Shown: positions 18,262 to 29,808, counted from the stretch's first letter. The stretch is DNA of 37,121 nucleotides from Cephaloticoccus primus (GCF_001580015.1 NZ_LSZQ01000003.1:1-37121), one strand, 5' to 3'. Program-made: numbers and translations. Notes: generated by a model not told the origin, from the sequence alone.

Positions 18262-18542
18262 GGTCACCGCAGGAAACCCCTCCAGCAATTCCTTGATTTC
18301 GAGCGCTGCGCGGCGGCTTTATCATCCTCGTAAATCGACCAAAATATGGTGGATTTGCAAGGTACTATAACGGCCGTGCATCTCGGCGTCCTCGGCACTC
18401 ACCACCTTGGGTATAAAGCGGCGGCGCAGTGTTGAACTGTGCCGCCAGTCCAAATCCTGAAGGCGGCCCCTTTTGCGAAGGCGGGGGGATTTGAGGGACA
18501 CGGCCCGACAAGGCCGCGCCCGGTGAGAACAACCTGCGGTCG
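18262..18542. other. Gap between toxin and porin, with one hairpin
   Basis: 281 bp with no gene I can support. At 18420-18446 there is an 11-bp stem (one G-U pair) with loop GTTGA; it could end transcription from either of the convergent genes but has no T-run. Short open stretches on the minus strand are not recognisable. Confidence 0.4.
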
Positions 18543-20036
18543 TCAGAAGGTGAGCTGGAGGCGGGTGTTGATCGTGTAGCCGTCGTCGGCACCGAGGTAG
18601 GAGCCGGAGCGGTTGTCGGTATCCCACAGCACCGCGTCAAAGAGGACCCGGCTGTAGTTGTTGAGGTACCAGTTTACGCCGACGGTCCACGCGTCGCCCT
18701 CGCCGCCGCCCGGCAGCTTGCCGTAGTCGAGCGACTCGTAGCGCGCCTTGAGCTCCCAGGCTCCCGCGCCGCCGGAGGTCACCGGATGCGCCACCTTTGC
18801 CCCGCCCCAAGTACCGGTGCTCGCATTGTATGCGGGCGTCGCTCCGCTCAGGAACCAGCCAGCCGAAACCGCGTACGCATCGTAGTCGCGCGCGCCCACG
18901 GCGGACTTTACCTCGCGCCGACCGTACTCGCCGTAAGCCCAAAAGGGACCGCGGAAACCGCCCAGCTCCACGCCATAGGCGCTCGCACTCGTCGCCCCGG
19001 CCAACGCGCCCGCGCGGGTTTTCACGTTGTCATTGAAGTGTCCGCCGATCGCCCAGTTGCGCACGATGCTGCCCTGGCCGGGAGCGAAGTCCTCGTAGGT
19101 GCCCCAGGCGCCGAGGTGCACGGTGCCGTTCTTGCCCTTGACCGGGTTGTAGTGGGCGCGCGCGCGGTAAGTCAGCGTGTCGTTGTTGTCGCCCGGGTTG
19201 CTCAGGTCGTTGCCCGTCACGCCGAGGCTGGCATGCCAATTGTCGCCGCCGACGCGCTCGGTGATCCCCACGCCGAAGGTGCCCGAGGCGGGCTGTAGCG
19301 CGAGGGCCACGACGTTGCGATCCTGGAAGGGCACGCTCGGCATGCCGCTCGCGCCGTCGATCCCCAGATCGTGGAGCCGGTTGCCCACGGTCAGGTCTGC
19401 GCTGTTGCCAAACAGCTTGTGCCCGAAGGCCACGTAAGCGCCTTTCCAGGCCGTCGTATTGTCGGCGAAGTCGCCCTCCAGCTCCCACCTGATCTGGTTG
19501 TACTTGCCCTCGAAACCGAGCCGCAGGCTGCGCACTTCGGTGCCCGAGTTGTTGAGCCCGCCGAAGCGCGAACCGCCCGTCCCCGAAAAGTCGATGAGCA
19601 CCCGCCCGCGCGGCCGAAATGAGAGGCTGCCATCGGCACTCGTAAACTGCGGCGCGGCACCGCGCGACCAGTTGATCTTGGGCTGCCCTGCGGCCTGCTT
19701 TTCCAAAGCCTCCACGCGGTTGCTGACCTCGCTGGGGTAAAGGATTTTCGTGGCGGCAGGGGCAGCAGCGCCCGCCGTGGTGGGAGCACGCGGCGTGGCC
19801 TCGGCCCCACGCTCGGCAAGGGCGGCGAGCCGCGCCTCCAGTTGCTCGATCTGGCGCGCCTGAGCTTCGATCAGCCGCAGGAGCTGCGCATTATCAGGGA
19901 CGGCGGAACTGGTGGCAGCGGCGGGTGTCGCATCACCATCAGCCGCGCGGGCTGCGCTGCCGCCAAATGTGGAGGCCAGGACTGCGCCGGCCAGCGCCGC
20001 AGTGCGTAGATTCGGGAAGAAGGATGGGTATTTCAT
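18543..20036 (-). CDS. Phosphate-selective porin O/P family outer-membrane protein
   Basis: Outer-membrane beta-barrel channel of the OprO/OprP type, expected to pass phosphate or other anions. It has 497 residues. A signal peptide (about 12-32, ending ARA) is followed by a coiled-coil stretch (about 48-76, LIEAQARQIEQLEARLAALA) that may trimerise or touch peptidoglycan, an Ala/Thr linker, then the barrel from about 120 to the end with alternating amphipathic strands. The last residue is Phe, as for outer-membrane proteins. Unlike most genes here it has a clear Shine-Dalgarno (GAGGAG). An alkaline phosphatase lies upstream on the same strand, suggesting joint phosphate scavenging. Anion specificity cannot be read from sequence alone. 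Confidence 0.85.
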   Translation of the reverse strand: MKYPSFFPNLRTAALAGAVLASTFGGSAARAADGDATPAAATSSAVPDNAQLLRLIEAQARQIEQLEARLAALAERGAEATPRAPTTAGAAAPAATKILYPSEVSNRVEALEKQAAGQPKINWSRGAAPQFTSADGSLSFRPRGRVLIDFSGTGGSRFGGLNNSGTEVRSLRLGFEGKYNQIRWELEGDFADNTTAWKGAYVAFGHKLFGNSADLTVGNRLHDLGIDGASGMPSVPFQDRNVVALALQPASGTFGVGITERVGGDNWHASLGVTGNDLSNPGDNNDTLTYRARAHYNPVKGKNGTVHLGAWGTYEDFAPGQGSIVRNWAIGGHFNDNVKTRAGALAGATSASAYGVELGGFRGPFWAYGEYGRREVKSAVGARDYDAYAVSAGWFLSGATPAYNASTGTWGGAKVAHPVTSGGAGAWELKARYESLDYGKLPGGGEGDAWTVGVNWYLNNYSRVLFDAVLWDTDNRSGSYLGADDGYTINTRLQLTF

Positions 20037-20047
20037 GAGACGTTTAA

Positions 20048-20053
20048 CTCCTC
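20048..20053 (-). promoter_or_regulatory. Shine-Dalgarno site of the porin gene
   Basis: GAGGAG on the minus strand, 11 nt before the ATG. It supports the start at 20036 and is one of only two convincing ribosome sites in the window. Confidence 0.7.
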
Positions 20054-20169
20054 GGTTTGGCCCGCAGCTCAGCCACGGTTGGCCGACCTGCGTGGTGTTG
20101 AGATCGGGTTAAAGAAGGAACTTAAACATCAGTAAAATACTAAAAAACAAAAGTATTAAATAAGCATAT

Positions 20170-20189
20170 GACACACTTCTAGTTGTGTC
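20170..20189 (-). promoter_or_regulatory. Inverted repeat upstream of the porin gene
   Basis: GACACACTTCTAGTTGTGTC has perfect 6-bp outer arms (GACACA/TGTGTC) around a CTAG centre. It borders an AT-rich stretch (20125-20165) that probably holds the porin promoter. It could be an activator or repressor site. It contains a single TGTCAT half-site on the minus strand but not a full Pho box. Confidence 0.35.
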
Positions 20190-20199
20190 GGGCTAATGG

Positions 20200-20490
20200 G
20201 CTCCACCAAACCGCCTTCTAAAAGGGGTTTTAGCCTCTTTCAGTTTGTGGGCAGCTCGCTGGCCGCCCATCGGGGCGACGGCCCAGTTTTTTTCGGTGAA
20301 CCAAAAAAATCGCCCGAATGGGTTTACGCCCTATTGAGGGGCTGCCCTTCGCAGCCGGGTTGACGGCGCATCAAGGCGAGTGCGGGAAGCGCGCTTGATG
20401 AGTCTCGCCCAAACGTCCGCTGCACGCTCGCAGCCGCACCACCTGCCCCGCCCGCCCCCATAAACGCGGTGCGCCGGCCCGCGCTTATTC
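20200..20490. repeat. Gap with a degenerate piece of the palindrome family (copy G)
   Basis: Non-coding stretch between the porin leader and the phosphatase stop. The segment 20304-20324 (AAAAAATCGCCC then AATGGGTT) nearly matches an internal part of copy B near 10186-10207 and resembles part of copies A and D. Other small stems are GGCTGC/GCAGCC near 20340 and CATCAAG/CTTGATG near 20370-20400. No clear terminal boxes remain. Confidence 0.4.
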
Positions 20491-20492
20491 GC

Positions 20493-22148
20493 TCAGCGTG
20501 AGCGCTCTCGCTGCTGCTCGCAGAGGCACTCGACTTGCCGTCCCTGGAGGACGGCCATGACGACTGCGGCCACGTCGGTGTTATCCACATATTGGCCGTT
20601 GTTCCAGCCGACGTACTTGGCATAGCGGGCGTCGAGGCCGCGCACGCGGCGGGCGAATTGCTCCGCGCCTGCGCCCTTGGCCCACAACGGCACGAGCGCG
20701 TTGCTGTGGCCGCCCGTGCGGCGAAAACTGAAGCCCGGCATGCGGCCCTTGCCGTTGTTGACGATCGGCTGAAAAGGCTCGGCCTGCGCATCCGGCCCAA
20801 AAGGCATCCCGTTACCGTGATCGGTGGTGATGATCAGGAGCGTTTCCTCCCAACTGCTGTTGGCCTCGACCCACTCGATCACCGCCACGACGGCGTCGTT
20901 GAAATCGAGGGTCTCCTCAATCAGGCGCCCGTACTCGGGCTGCGGCTGCGAGCTGGTGTGCGCGGCCCAATCGGTCGCGCCGCCTTCGATCATGACGAAG
21001 AAGCCGACATCGGAGCGACGCGCGAGGTGGCGCAGCGCACCGCGAGTCATCGTCGCCAGTGTCGGGACAGTCTTGATGTAGGCGACGCCGGAAGGGTTTG
21101 CCGCATCGTGGCCGACGACCTCGGCCTGGCGGTCGTATTGCAGCGTGGTCGCGACCTCGGGCACGCCGATCAGCGGGCCGTCGGGGCGGAGGCGCCCATC
21201 GGCCAGTGCCTCAAAACTGGCTTTGCTGCGGATCAGTTGCCAGGCGCGCGCGCTGCCGCGGGGCACAAGCGTGCCCGCCTCCAGTTGCTCCCAGTCATCG
21301 TCCGTCACGACGTGATGCAGGTAGCCGCTGCGAATCGCCGCCCACTCGTCGGCCCCCATTTCCGGATAGGGAACACCGTTTACATCGAAACCGCGCGCGC
21401 CCGCCGTGCCCATGATCACATCGAGGTGGCCTTGCGTGAGCATCTGGTGTGCGATGCCGAGGTAGTTGTTGCGCGAGTAATTTTGCGCGGCAAAGGCCGC
21501 GGGAGTCGCATGCGGGAAAGGCACGCTGGTCACCACGCCCGTCGCGCGGCCCGTGCGCTTGGCCACGAGCGTGCTGTAGTCCACAGGCTGGCCGTAGTTG
21601 TCGTAGTTGACCGCCGAGTTGTAAGTCTTGATTCCGGCGGAAAGCGCAGTGCCTGCGGCGGCACTGTCGGTCGGTGTCGTGTTGAGGTACTCATAGGCCG
21701 CGAAAGGCAGGACCTCGTTATCCGTCGGGTTAAGGTCCCAAGCCCGCTGCACATCGTAGCCCACCCGCGAAACCGTGTCGTAAGTCGGGCTACTCGACGG
21801 ATTGAGCGGGAAAGTCGTCATCCCGTAGCGCGCGGGGAAATCCGCGTAGGGTAGCCCAGCCCGACTGCCATATTGCCAATAAGCCGTGGCATCCCAAGTG
21901 CCCCAACCCGCACCATCGTTGATCATCACGATCACATTTTTCGGCCGAGCCACCTGCACCTCGACAGCCCTCGATTCAGCAGAAGGCCCCTCCCCCGCGC
22001 GAGCCGCTCGTGCAACAGAAGCCGCAGAAAAAGCGACCCACACCAAAACGCCGGAAAGCAGCGCACGAAAAGCGGGCACACACCGCGAAACAATCAGCGA
22101 CGAAGGAAAAGGGCGAAACTGGGGAATATGGGGAATACACCGAGTCAT
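20493..22148 (-). CDS. Alkaline phosphatase
   Basis: Exported zinc/magnesium phosphomonoesterase of the PhoA family that releases phosphate from organic esters. It has 551 residues. The signal peptide is about 20-48 (ends ARA). Metal and catalytic motifs are complete: NVIVMINDGAG (Asp78), TDSAAAGTALSAG with nucleophile Ser162, MIEGGATDWAAH (388-397), TTDHGNG (Asp443, His444) and GGHSN (His481). The ATG at 22148 is supported by AGGAG 8 nt upstream (22157-22161). The porin follows 456 bp downstream on the same strand, possibly with its own promoter. It may belong to a phosphate-starvation regulon, although I do not see a convincing Pho box. Confidence 0.93.
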   Translation of the reverse strand: MTRCIPHIPQFRPFPSSLIVSRCVPAFRALLSGVLVWVAFSAASVARAARAGEGPSAESRAVEVQVARPKNVIVMINDGAGWGTWDATAYWQYGSRAGLPYADFPARYGMTTFPLNPSSSPTYDTVSRVGYDVQRAWDLNPTDNEVLPFAAYEYLNTTPTDSAAAGTALSAGIKTYNSAVNYDNYGQPVDYSTLVAKRTGRATGVVTSVPFPHATPAAFAAQNYSRNNYLGIAHQMLTQGHLDVIMGTAGARGFDVNGVPYPEMGADEWAAIRSGYLHHVVTDDDWEQLEAGTLVPRGSARAWQLIRSKASFEALADGRLRPDGPLIGVPEVATTLQYDRQAEVVGHDAANPSGVAYIKTVPTLATMTRGALRHLARRSDVGFFVMIEGGATDWAAHTSSQPQPEYGRLIEETLDFNDAVVAVIEWVEANSSWEETLLIITTDHGNGMPFGPDAQAEPFQPIVNNGKGRMPGFSFRRTGGHSNALVPLWAKGAGAEQFARRVRGLDARYAKYVGWNNGQYVDNTDVAAVVMAVLQGRQVECLCEQQRERSR

Positions 22149-22156
22149 ACCCGCAG

Positions 22157-22161
22157 CTCCT
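22157..22161 (-). promoter_or_regulatory. Shine-Dalgarno site of the alkaline phosphatase gene
   Basis: AGGAG on the minus strand with an ideal 8-nt spacer to the ATG. Confidence 0.7.
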
Positions 22162-22395
22162 ACACCACAGGCTCAAAACTGCGAAGCTTTTCGTCGGGCA
22201 AAACCGAAACGGTAACTGCGCTGGCACACAAACAGGCAGCAGCAATCGCCAGCCCCCGCGCGCAGAGCATATTAACAACCCGCACAGAGAGAATCGGGGC
22301 TTGATTTGGGGTATTAGACGCGCCTAGGGATTTCTACCCAACCCTGCTCTTGGAGCAGCTCCCCCCAAACGTCTGAAAACCTGAAGATCCCCCAT

Positions 22396-23247
22396 ATGAA
22401 GAAACTGTTCATGCTCTCGTTGGCAGCAGTACTGCACCTGCCGCTTTTTGCTGCAAAGCAAGTCGATAGAAACCCACCGCCGCTGAAAGTCCTGGCCATT
22501 GGCAACAGCTTCTCCGAAGACGCGGTCGAGCAATATCTCTTCGAGCTCGCGGCAGCCGCCGGTCGAGAAATCATCATTGGCAATCTCTATATTGGAGGCG
22601 CCCCGATCCACTTTCACGTGGATAATATCAAGGAAAACAAACACCCCTACAGCTATCGTAAAATCGAGTCGATGTATGTTAAAACAGTCACCCAAAACGT
22701 TACCCTAGCTCAGGGGATAGCAGACGAGGACTGGGACTACATCAGCGTGCAGCAAGTCAGCCCCGACTCTGGCCGATACGACGTCATCATGAAGCACCTG
22801 CCGCAGCTTTTGGCTTATATTCGCGAGCAGGCTCCAAATGCAAAAATCGTTTATCACCAAACCTGGGCCTACCAGCACGACTCCACACACGGTGGTTTCG
22901 CCAACTACGACCGCAGCCAGGAGAAAATGTATAACGCCATTATCGAGACGACCAGGAAGATCTCGGAGCTAAAAGATATTCATTTCATAATCCCCTGTGG
23001 CACCGCTGTTCAGAACGCACGAACCAGCTCACTCGGCGATACACTGACCAAAGACGGGTATCATCTCGAAATGACATACGGCCGCTTCATCGCTGCCTGT
23101 ACCTGGTACGAAAAGCTCCTCGGCCTGGATGTGCGCAAAAACCCATACAAGCCCGACTCGATTACAGAACTCCAGAGCAGCATCGCCAAAGAAGCCGCCT
23201 ACAAAGCAGTCAAAACGCCCTTCAAAGTCTCCAAAATCAAAAAGTAA
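22396..23247 (+). CDS. Exported DUF4886 SGNH-like hydrolase
   Basis: It has 283 residues with a signal peptide (1-20, ending FAA). VLAIGNSFSEDA holds the presumed nucleophile Ser38 in a GNS motif, and DGYHLEMTYG holds the Asp220/His223 partners; this is the DUF4886 pattern, related to SGNH esterases. The substrate is unknown; carbohydrate or polymer esters are likely by family context. The gene is clearly less GC-rich than the core genes, as is its neighbour. It ends 4 bp before the convergent acyltransferase stop. No Shine-Dalgarno site precedes the ATG. Confidence 0.82.
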   Translation: MKKLFMLSLAAVLHLPLFAAKQVDRNPPPLKVLAIGNSFSEDAVEQYLFELAAAAGREIIIGNLYIGGAPIHFHVDNIKENKHPYSYRKIESMYVKTVTQNVTLAQGIADEDWDYISVQQVSPDSGRYDVIMKHLPQLLAYIREQAPNAKIVYHQTWAYQHDSTHGGFANYDRSQEKMYNAIIETTRKISELKDIHFIIPCGTAVQNARTSSLGDTLTKDGYHLEMTYGRFIAACTWYEKLLGLDVRKNPYKPDSITELQSSIAKEAAYKAVKTPFKVSKIKK

Positions 23248-23251
23248 CCCC

Positions 23252-24388
23252 CTAACGAGCGCGCGACGGGTCGCGCGCTCGCCCATCTGCAATCCGCTTT
23301 CCCAGCTCCCCAATTGGCTGCTCAACCCATCGATAAGCGAAAGCTCCAAATACCAGGCAAACCGGCAGAAATACCGCAACGTATAGTGGTAAGGGCCAAC
23401 CAGCCAATATGTTAAACAGTCCCGACTTGATGCCAATAACTACCGTATGGATAATGACCATATGCCAGAGGTAAGTTGAGTAGCTAGCACGCCCAACTAC
23501 TCTCATAAGAGACAGTCTCACCGGTGCTAAAACTGCCCAGAAGAGAAATACAATAACCCAAAGGAGCAGAAATAAAAACTGCCGAACTTTCCCCTCATCC
23601 CCAAACGCTTTCCCTAACCATATATGATATAGGGATATAACCACCATCCCCGCCGCCACTCCGCCTACCCCAATGCAGCGAGACCAGTTGCACCTCTGCC
23701 CCCGTACTTTACTTCGCGGAAAATCTAGCCGCATAATCTCTCGCACACACGCTCCAAAAAACAGTAACGATAAGAAAACAGGTAGTCGCCCCCAAAGCCC
23801 TCTAGCGGAGGGAAGCGCAAGTCGGGAGAACGATAATGCAAGCGAAATAAGGTAAGCAGGGAAAACAATCCGCAGTCGCAATTTTCCGAATATCAAGAAA
23901 AGCAGCGCTAATACCACATAGGAGATAACGGTGACTTCCAGAGCCCAAAAGTGCCCAAGAACAATATCCACCTTGGCCAACGAGGGTAGCATGGTTAGTC
24001 CCCACCAGAATCGTCCATCCCAAAGAGTTCTATATTTCCCAAGGCTGCCAAGTATCAAAACGAACCAGAATGAAGGATAGAGCCTAAAAAAGCGAGAGAT
24101 GGCAAATCGCCTAACAGCTAGAAATCGCTCTCCTCGCAGAGAGCCAGGGATCACATACCCACTGATAATAAAAAACACCAAAAAACCCTCGAACCCATTG
24201 CCCTCCTCTCCGAGTAAATTGTAAAGCCAAAAGCCGCCTCCCGCGACTTTATTAAATTGCCAGATTATATGATAAACAACAACTGCAACGCAGCCAAATG
24301 CGCGCAGGCTATCAATCTCGGCGAAACGCAGTTTTTTTGGTGGAAAACCGTTAGAAGGGCGGGAAACAGAAGACCATTGAGAACTCAT
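23252..24388 (-). CDS. Membrane acyltransferase (acyltransferase 3 / OafA type)
   Basis: Integral-membrane enzyme that moves acyl (often acetyl) groups onto cell-surface sugars. It has 378 residues from the ATG at 24388; a TTG one codon upstream is less likely. The N-terminus IDSLRAFGCVAVVVYHI has the catalytic-type His40, FFIISGYVI is the second family block, and about ten hydrophobic helices follow, with SYSTYLWHMVIIH near the C-terminus. GC is lower than in flanking genes, hinting at transfer together with the DUF4886 gene; an acetylation/de-esterification pair is possible but unproven. Confidence 0.88.
   Translation of the reverse strand: MSSQWSSVSRPSNGFPPKKLRFAEIDSLRAFGCVAVVVYHIIWQFNKVAGGGFWLYNLLGEEGNGFEGFLVFFIISGYVIPGSLRGERFLAVRRFAISRFFRLYPSFWFVLILGSLGKYRTLWDGRFWWGLTMLPSLAKVDIVLGHFWALEVTVISYVVLALLFLIFGKLRLRIVFPAYLISLALSFSRLALPSARGLWGRLPVFLSLLFFGACVREIMRLDFPRSKVRGQRCNWSRCIGVGGVAAGMVVISLYHIWLGKAFGDEGKVRQFLFLLLWVIVFLFWAVLAPVRLSLMRVVGRASYSTYLWHMVIIHTVVIGIKSGLFNILAGWPLPLYVAVFLPVCLVFGAFAYRWVEQPIGELGKRIADGRARDPSRAR
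23257..23280. other. Perfect 10-bp hairpin at a convergent gene junction
   Basis: GAGCGCGCGA, loop CGGG, TCGCGCGCTC. It lies inside the last codons of the acyltransferase gene and 9 nt past the DUF4886 stop. No T-run follows, so it is a structural terminator candidate only. Confidence 0.45.
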
Positions 24389-24395
24389 CAAGTGC

Positions 24396-24414
24396 GAAGG
24401 TGTTGCACACCTTC
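24396..24414 (-). promoter_or_regulatory. Hairpin just before the acyltransferase start
   Basis: GAAGGTGT, loop of 3, ACACCTTC: an 8-bp perfect stem 7 nt upstream of the ATG. In the mRNA it would sit where the ribosome binds, so it could limit translation. The rest of the 250-bp gap to ligA shows no gene. Confidence 0.35.
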
Positions 24415-24638
24415 ATACCGACTGCCTTCAGGCGCACCGGTTGCACCATTTTGTGTCATAATTCGTTCCTCAGCAAAAACCTACCTTCAACCAAGCAACT
24501 TCAACATAGGGTCCCTCTCTCCCTGGCAGAAGATTGTCCGCCCCCCCTGGAGAATGGAGGTAGTCGCTTCCGGGATTGCACGCGCCAGCTACACTCGCTA
24601 ACGCCCCTCCCGAGTGACCAGTTCGGCTCGGCTCACAG

Positions 24639-27023
<2,385 letters not shown>

Positions 27024-27080
27024 TCAACCCGCGCCTTGCAGTCTTGTGGCCTGCGCAGAAGCCCCCAACGTCTCGCCGCA

Positions 27081-27908
27081 ATGAGCCCCTCCAAAACCGC
27101 TGCCGCCGCTGCGACGAAAGTCCCACCCAAACCACGCAGCGGCACGGGCCGCAAGCGCAGCGACATCAGCCCCGAGCGACTCGCCGCGCTCCACGCAGGC
27201 GCGCCCTCCACGCACCTAGTAGAAAACCTCGCGATTGACTTCGCCGTACTGATGGAGGCCGCGTTTCCCGAGCTCGAGGAAACCGTCATCGAAGAAATGG
27301 GCGAAGCCGCCGAGCTCGGCATCACCCAGCGCATGGCCCTCGCTGGCGAGCTGCTGCTGGAGCAGCTCGGCGAAACGGCCTTTGAAAAGCTGCTCACCCA
27401 CGGCTCCGACACGGTACGCGGCTGGGCCTGCTACTTGCTCGCACGGCAGCCGAAGCTCTCGCTCAAACAGCGGCTCACCCGCATCCGCCCTCTGGCCGAC
27501 GACCCACATTTCGGCGCGCGCGAATGGGCCTGGATGGCGCTGCGACCCGCCCTCGCCGCCGAGCTCGACGAAGCGATCTCGCTGCTCGTGCCGTGGACGC
27601 GCGAAAAGTCCGAGCGGCTGCGCCGCTGGGCTTGCGAAGCGCTGCGACCGCGCGGCGTCTGGTGCGCCCACATCGACACGCTCAAAACGCAGCCCGAGCT
27701 CGGCCTGCCCATCCTGGAGCCGCTCCGCGCCGATCCCTCCCCCTACGTCCAGGACTCGGTCGCCAATTGGCTAAACGACGCTTCGAAAACTCGCCCGGGC
27801 TGGGTTCGCGAGACTTGCGCGCGCTGGCTCAGCGAAAGCCTCTGCGCCGCCACGCAGCGCATCTGCAAACGCGCCCAGCGCTCCCTCCCGCCCCTGCCGC
27901 GCGCGTAA
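27081..27908 (+). CDS. HEAT-repeat DNA alkylation repair protein (AlkC/AlkD type)
   Basis: DNA glycosylase-like protein that removes alkylated bases without flipping them. It has 275 residues from the ATG at 27081. After a basic Ala/Lys/Pro leader, the body shows the helical repeats and strongly conserved blocks of this family: SDTVRGWACYLLA, RIRPLADDPHFGAREWAWM, RRWACEALRPRGVWC, LEPLRADPSPYVQDSVANW and ICKRAQRSL. It is cytoplasmic. It diverges from ligA with a 90-bp gap, a sensible pairing for base excision repair, where ligase closes the patch. No Shine-Dalgarno site is present. Confidence 0.88.
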   Translation: MSPSKTAAAAATKVPPKPRSGTGRKRSDISPERLAALHAGAPSTHLVENLAIDFAVLMEAAFPELEETVIEEMGEAAELGITQRMALAGELLLEQLGETAFEKLLTHGSDTVRGWACYLLARQPKLSLKQRLTRIRPLADDPHFGAREWAWMALRPALAAELDEAISLLVPWTREKSERLRRWACEALRPRGVWCAHIDTLKTQPELGLPILEPLRADPSPYVQDSVANWLNDASKTRPGWVRETCARWLSESLCAATQRICKRAQRSLPPLPRA

Positions 27909-27936
27909 AATGTTTCGATTGCGCCGCGCCGGAAAC

Positions 27937-28212
27937 TCACCGCGCCGGATTCGCCGCCGAGCCACGGCGCGTTCCCACAAACAAATGATACAGGTGCAAG
28001 CCGCACAGCACCGCGTTGGGAATGACGATCGGCCACAAAATCGCACCGGCATTAAATGCGCCATAAATCACAAACGAAACACAGCCGATACCATTGACCA
28101 CACGGATCGCCTTAACCCCCTTGAAAACAAAACTTAGCACGACAAAAACCGAGGCCGCATAGCCCACGATCTCCGGCCAGGTCTCGGCGGTAAAAAGATT
28201 TGATAGAGTCAT
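27937..28212 (-). CDS. SemiSWEET-sized YgjV-like membrane protein
   Basis: 91 residues with three hydrophobic helices: [36 protein letters not shown] and an [19 protein letters not shown] stretch. Length and three-helix layout match SemiSWEET/PQ-loop half-transporters and the YgjV-like group, which dimerise. The ATG at 28212 is chosen because the longer frame adds only a non-conserved leader. It is divergent from xylA (101-bp gap), so a sugar-related role is possible. Transport activity is inference; many such proteins carry misleading names in databases. Confidence 0.65.
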   Translation of the reverse strand: MTLSNLFTAETWPEIVGYAASVFVVLSFVFKGVKAIRVVNGIGCVSFVIYGAFNAGAILWPIVIPNAVLCGLHLYHLFVGTRRGSAANPAR

Positions 28213-28313
28213 CGAAACACAGCTTAAAGCCACCGCCATCAAACGGCTCAACCCCAAGGCCCGCTCTGCTTAACAGTTATCAAAACACCCACTCACCCCG
28301 ACAGTCTCCTCTT

Positions 28314-29669
28314 ATGAAAACCGCCTCGAAACCTGCATCCCGAAAGAGTGCGACTGCGCACTTTCCCAAAATCGGCCAGATCGCCTACGAAGGCCCCGCC
28401 ACCAAGAACCCCTTGGCCTTTCGGCACTACAACCCCGACGAAGTCTTCGACGGCAAACCGCTGAGCGAGCACCTGCGCTTCTCGGTCGCTTACTGGCACA
28501 GCTTTCGCGGCACCGGGGCCGACCCCTTCGGCTCGGGCACGATCACGCGCAAATGGGAGCAGGGCAAAGACGAGATCTCCGTCGCCAAGAAGCGCATGGA
28601 TGCCGCCTTCGAGTTTTTCCAGAAACTCCAGTCGCCCTTCTGGGCCTTCCACGACCGCGACATCGCGCCCGAAGGCCGCACGCTGGCGCAGTCCAACAAA
28701 AACCTCGATAAACTCGTCGCCCACGCCAAAGCCCTGCAAAAGGCGACTGGCGTGAAACTCCTCTGGGGCACCGCCTGCCTCTTCACCAACCCGCGCTACA
28801 TGGCAGGCGCGGCGACCAACCCCGACGCACACGTCTTCGCCTACGCCGCCGCGCAAGTGAAGAAAGCGATCGAAGTCACCCAAGAGCTCGGCGGCGAAAA
28901 CTACGTCTTCTGGGGCGGCCGCGAAGGCTACGACACGCTCCTCAACACCGACCTGAAGCGCGAGCAAGAGCACCTCGCACGCTTCATGCACATGGCGGTC
29001 GATCACGCAAAGGCCATCGGCTTCAAAGGCCAGTTCCTCATCGAGCCCAAGCCCAAGGAGCCCACCAAACACCAGTACGACTTCGACGTCGCCTCCGGCA
29101 TCGCCTTCCTGCGCACCTTTGGCCTCGAAAAGCACTTCAAGTTCAACATCGAGACCAACCACGCGACCCTCGCCGGCCACACCTTCTCGCACGAGATCGA
29201 AGTCGCCGCCTCGCAAGGCCTGCTCGGCTCCATCGACGCCAATGCGGGCGACGTGCTCCTCGGCTGGGACACCGACCAGTTCAACACCGACGTGCGCGAG
29301 CTCACGCTCGCCATGGTCTCGATCCTGCGCGCGGGCGGCCTCGGCTCCGGCGGGCTCAACTTCGACGCCAAGCTGCGCCGCCAGTCCATCGACCTGGACG
29401 ACCTCTTCCACGCACACATCGGCGGCATGGACTCCTACGCGCTCGCCTTCAAAATCGCGCGCCAGATCCTCGCCGACGGGCAGCTCGACGCCTTCGTCGC
29501 CGAGCGCTACTCCTCCTACGACGGCGGCTACGGTGCCGAAATCGAAAGCGGCAAGGCGACCTTCAAGAGCCTCGAAAAACTCGTCCTCGGCAAACTCGGC
29601 GAGCCCAAGCTGCGCTCCGGCAAACAAGAGCTGCTGGAAAACCTCATCAGCTCCTACCTCCACGGCTAG
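28314..29669 (+). CDS. xylA: Xylose isomerase
   Basis: Interconverts D-xylose and D-xylulose (and glucose/fructose) in the cytoplasm using two divalent metals. It has 451 residues, as for class II enzymes. [13 protein letters not shown] contains His113/Asp116, [14 protein letters not shown] has metal ligand Glu244, [14 protein letters not shown] has His283, and [19 protein letters not shown] has Asp308, Asp319 and Asp321. The ATG at 28314 leaves a 20-residue basic leader before the conserved start. No xylB or xylose transporter is adjacent. A strong terminator follows at 29766-29806. Confidence 0.96.
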   Translation: MKTASKPASRKSATAHFPKIGQIAYEGPATKNPLAFRHYNPDEVFDGKPLSEHLRFSVAYWHSFRGTGADPFGSGTITRKWEQGKDEISVAKKRMDAAFEFFQKLQSPFWAFHDRDIAPEGRTLAQSNKNLDKLVAHAKALQKATGVKLLWGTACLFTNPRYMAGAATNPDAHVFAYAAAQVKKAIEVTQELGGENYVFWGGREGYDTLLNTDLKREQEHLARFMHMAVDHAKAIGFKGQFLIEPKPKEPTKHQYDFDVASGIAFLRTFGLEKHFKFNIETNHATLAGHTFSHEIEVAASQGLLGSIDANAGDVLLGWDTDQFNTDVRELTLAMVSILRAGGLGSGGLNFDAKLRRQSIDLDDLFHAHIGGMDSYALAFKIARQILADGQLDAFVAERYSSYDGGYGAEIESGKATFKSLEKLVLGKLGEPKLRSGKQELLENLISSYLHG

Positions 29670-29687
29670 AAAGGGACTGCGCTTATT

Positions 29688-29720
29688 ACCCGCGTGCGCA
29701 AAATCGCAGCACCCGCGGGT
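29688..29720. other. Nested inverted repeat after xylA
   Basis: ACCCGCG (29688-29694) pairs with CGCGGGT (29714-29720), with an inner TGCG/CGCA stem. No T-run follows. It is 18 nt past the xylA stop. Confidence 0.4.
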
Positions 29721-29765
29721 ATAAACGCAGCCAGGCTCGACGCCCGCCCCCTCTCTCAGTCCATC

Positions 29766-29806
29766 ACAGGCCGCTCACGGAACCAACCGTAGCGGCCTGT
29801 TTTTTT
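29766..29806 (+). terminator. Rho-independent terminator of xylA
   Basis: Perfect 10-bp stem (ACAGGCCGCT with AGCGGCCTGT), extended inward by ACGG/CCGT with one bulge, followed immediately by T7. Strong intrinsic terminator. Confidence 0.88.
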
Positions 29807-29808
29807 AC

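Noticed and set aside
20120-20190. Pho box upstream of the porin gene
   Set aside because: Only one TGTCAT half-site is present; the second half-site does not match at the required 11-bp spacing.
23257-23280. Rho-independent terminator at the DUF4886/acyltransferase junction
   Set aside because: The stem is perfect but there is no T-run on either side, so it is listed only as a hairpin.
28293-29663. 456-codon open frame antisense to xylA
   Set aside because: Complete xylose isomerase motifs lie on the plus strand; the antisense frame is a shadow.
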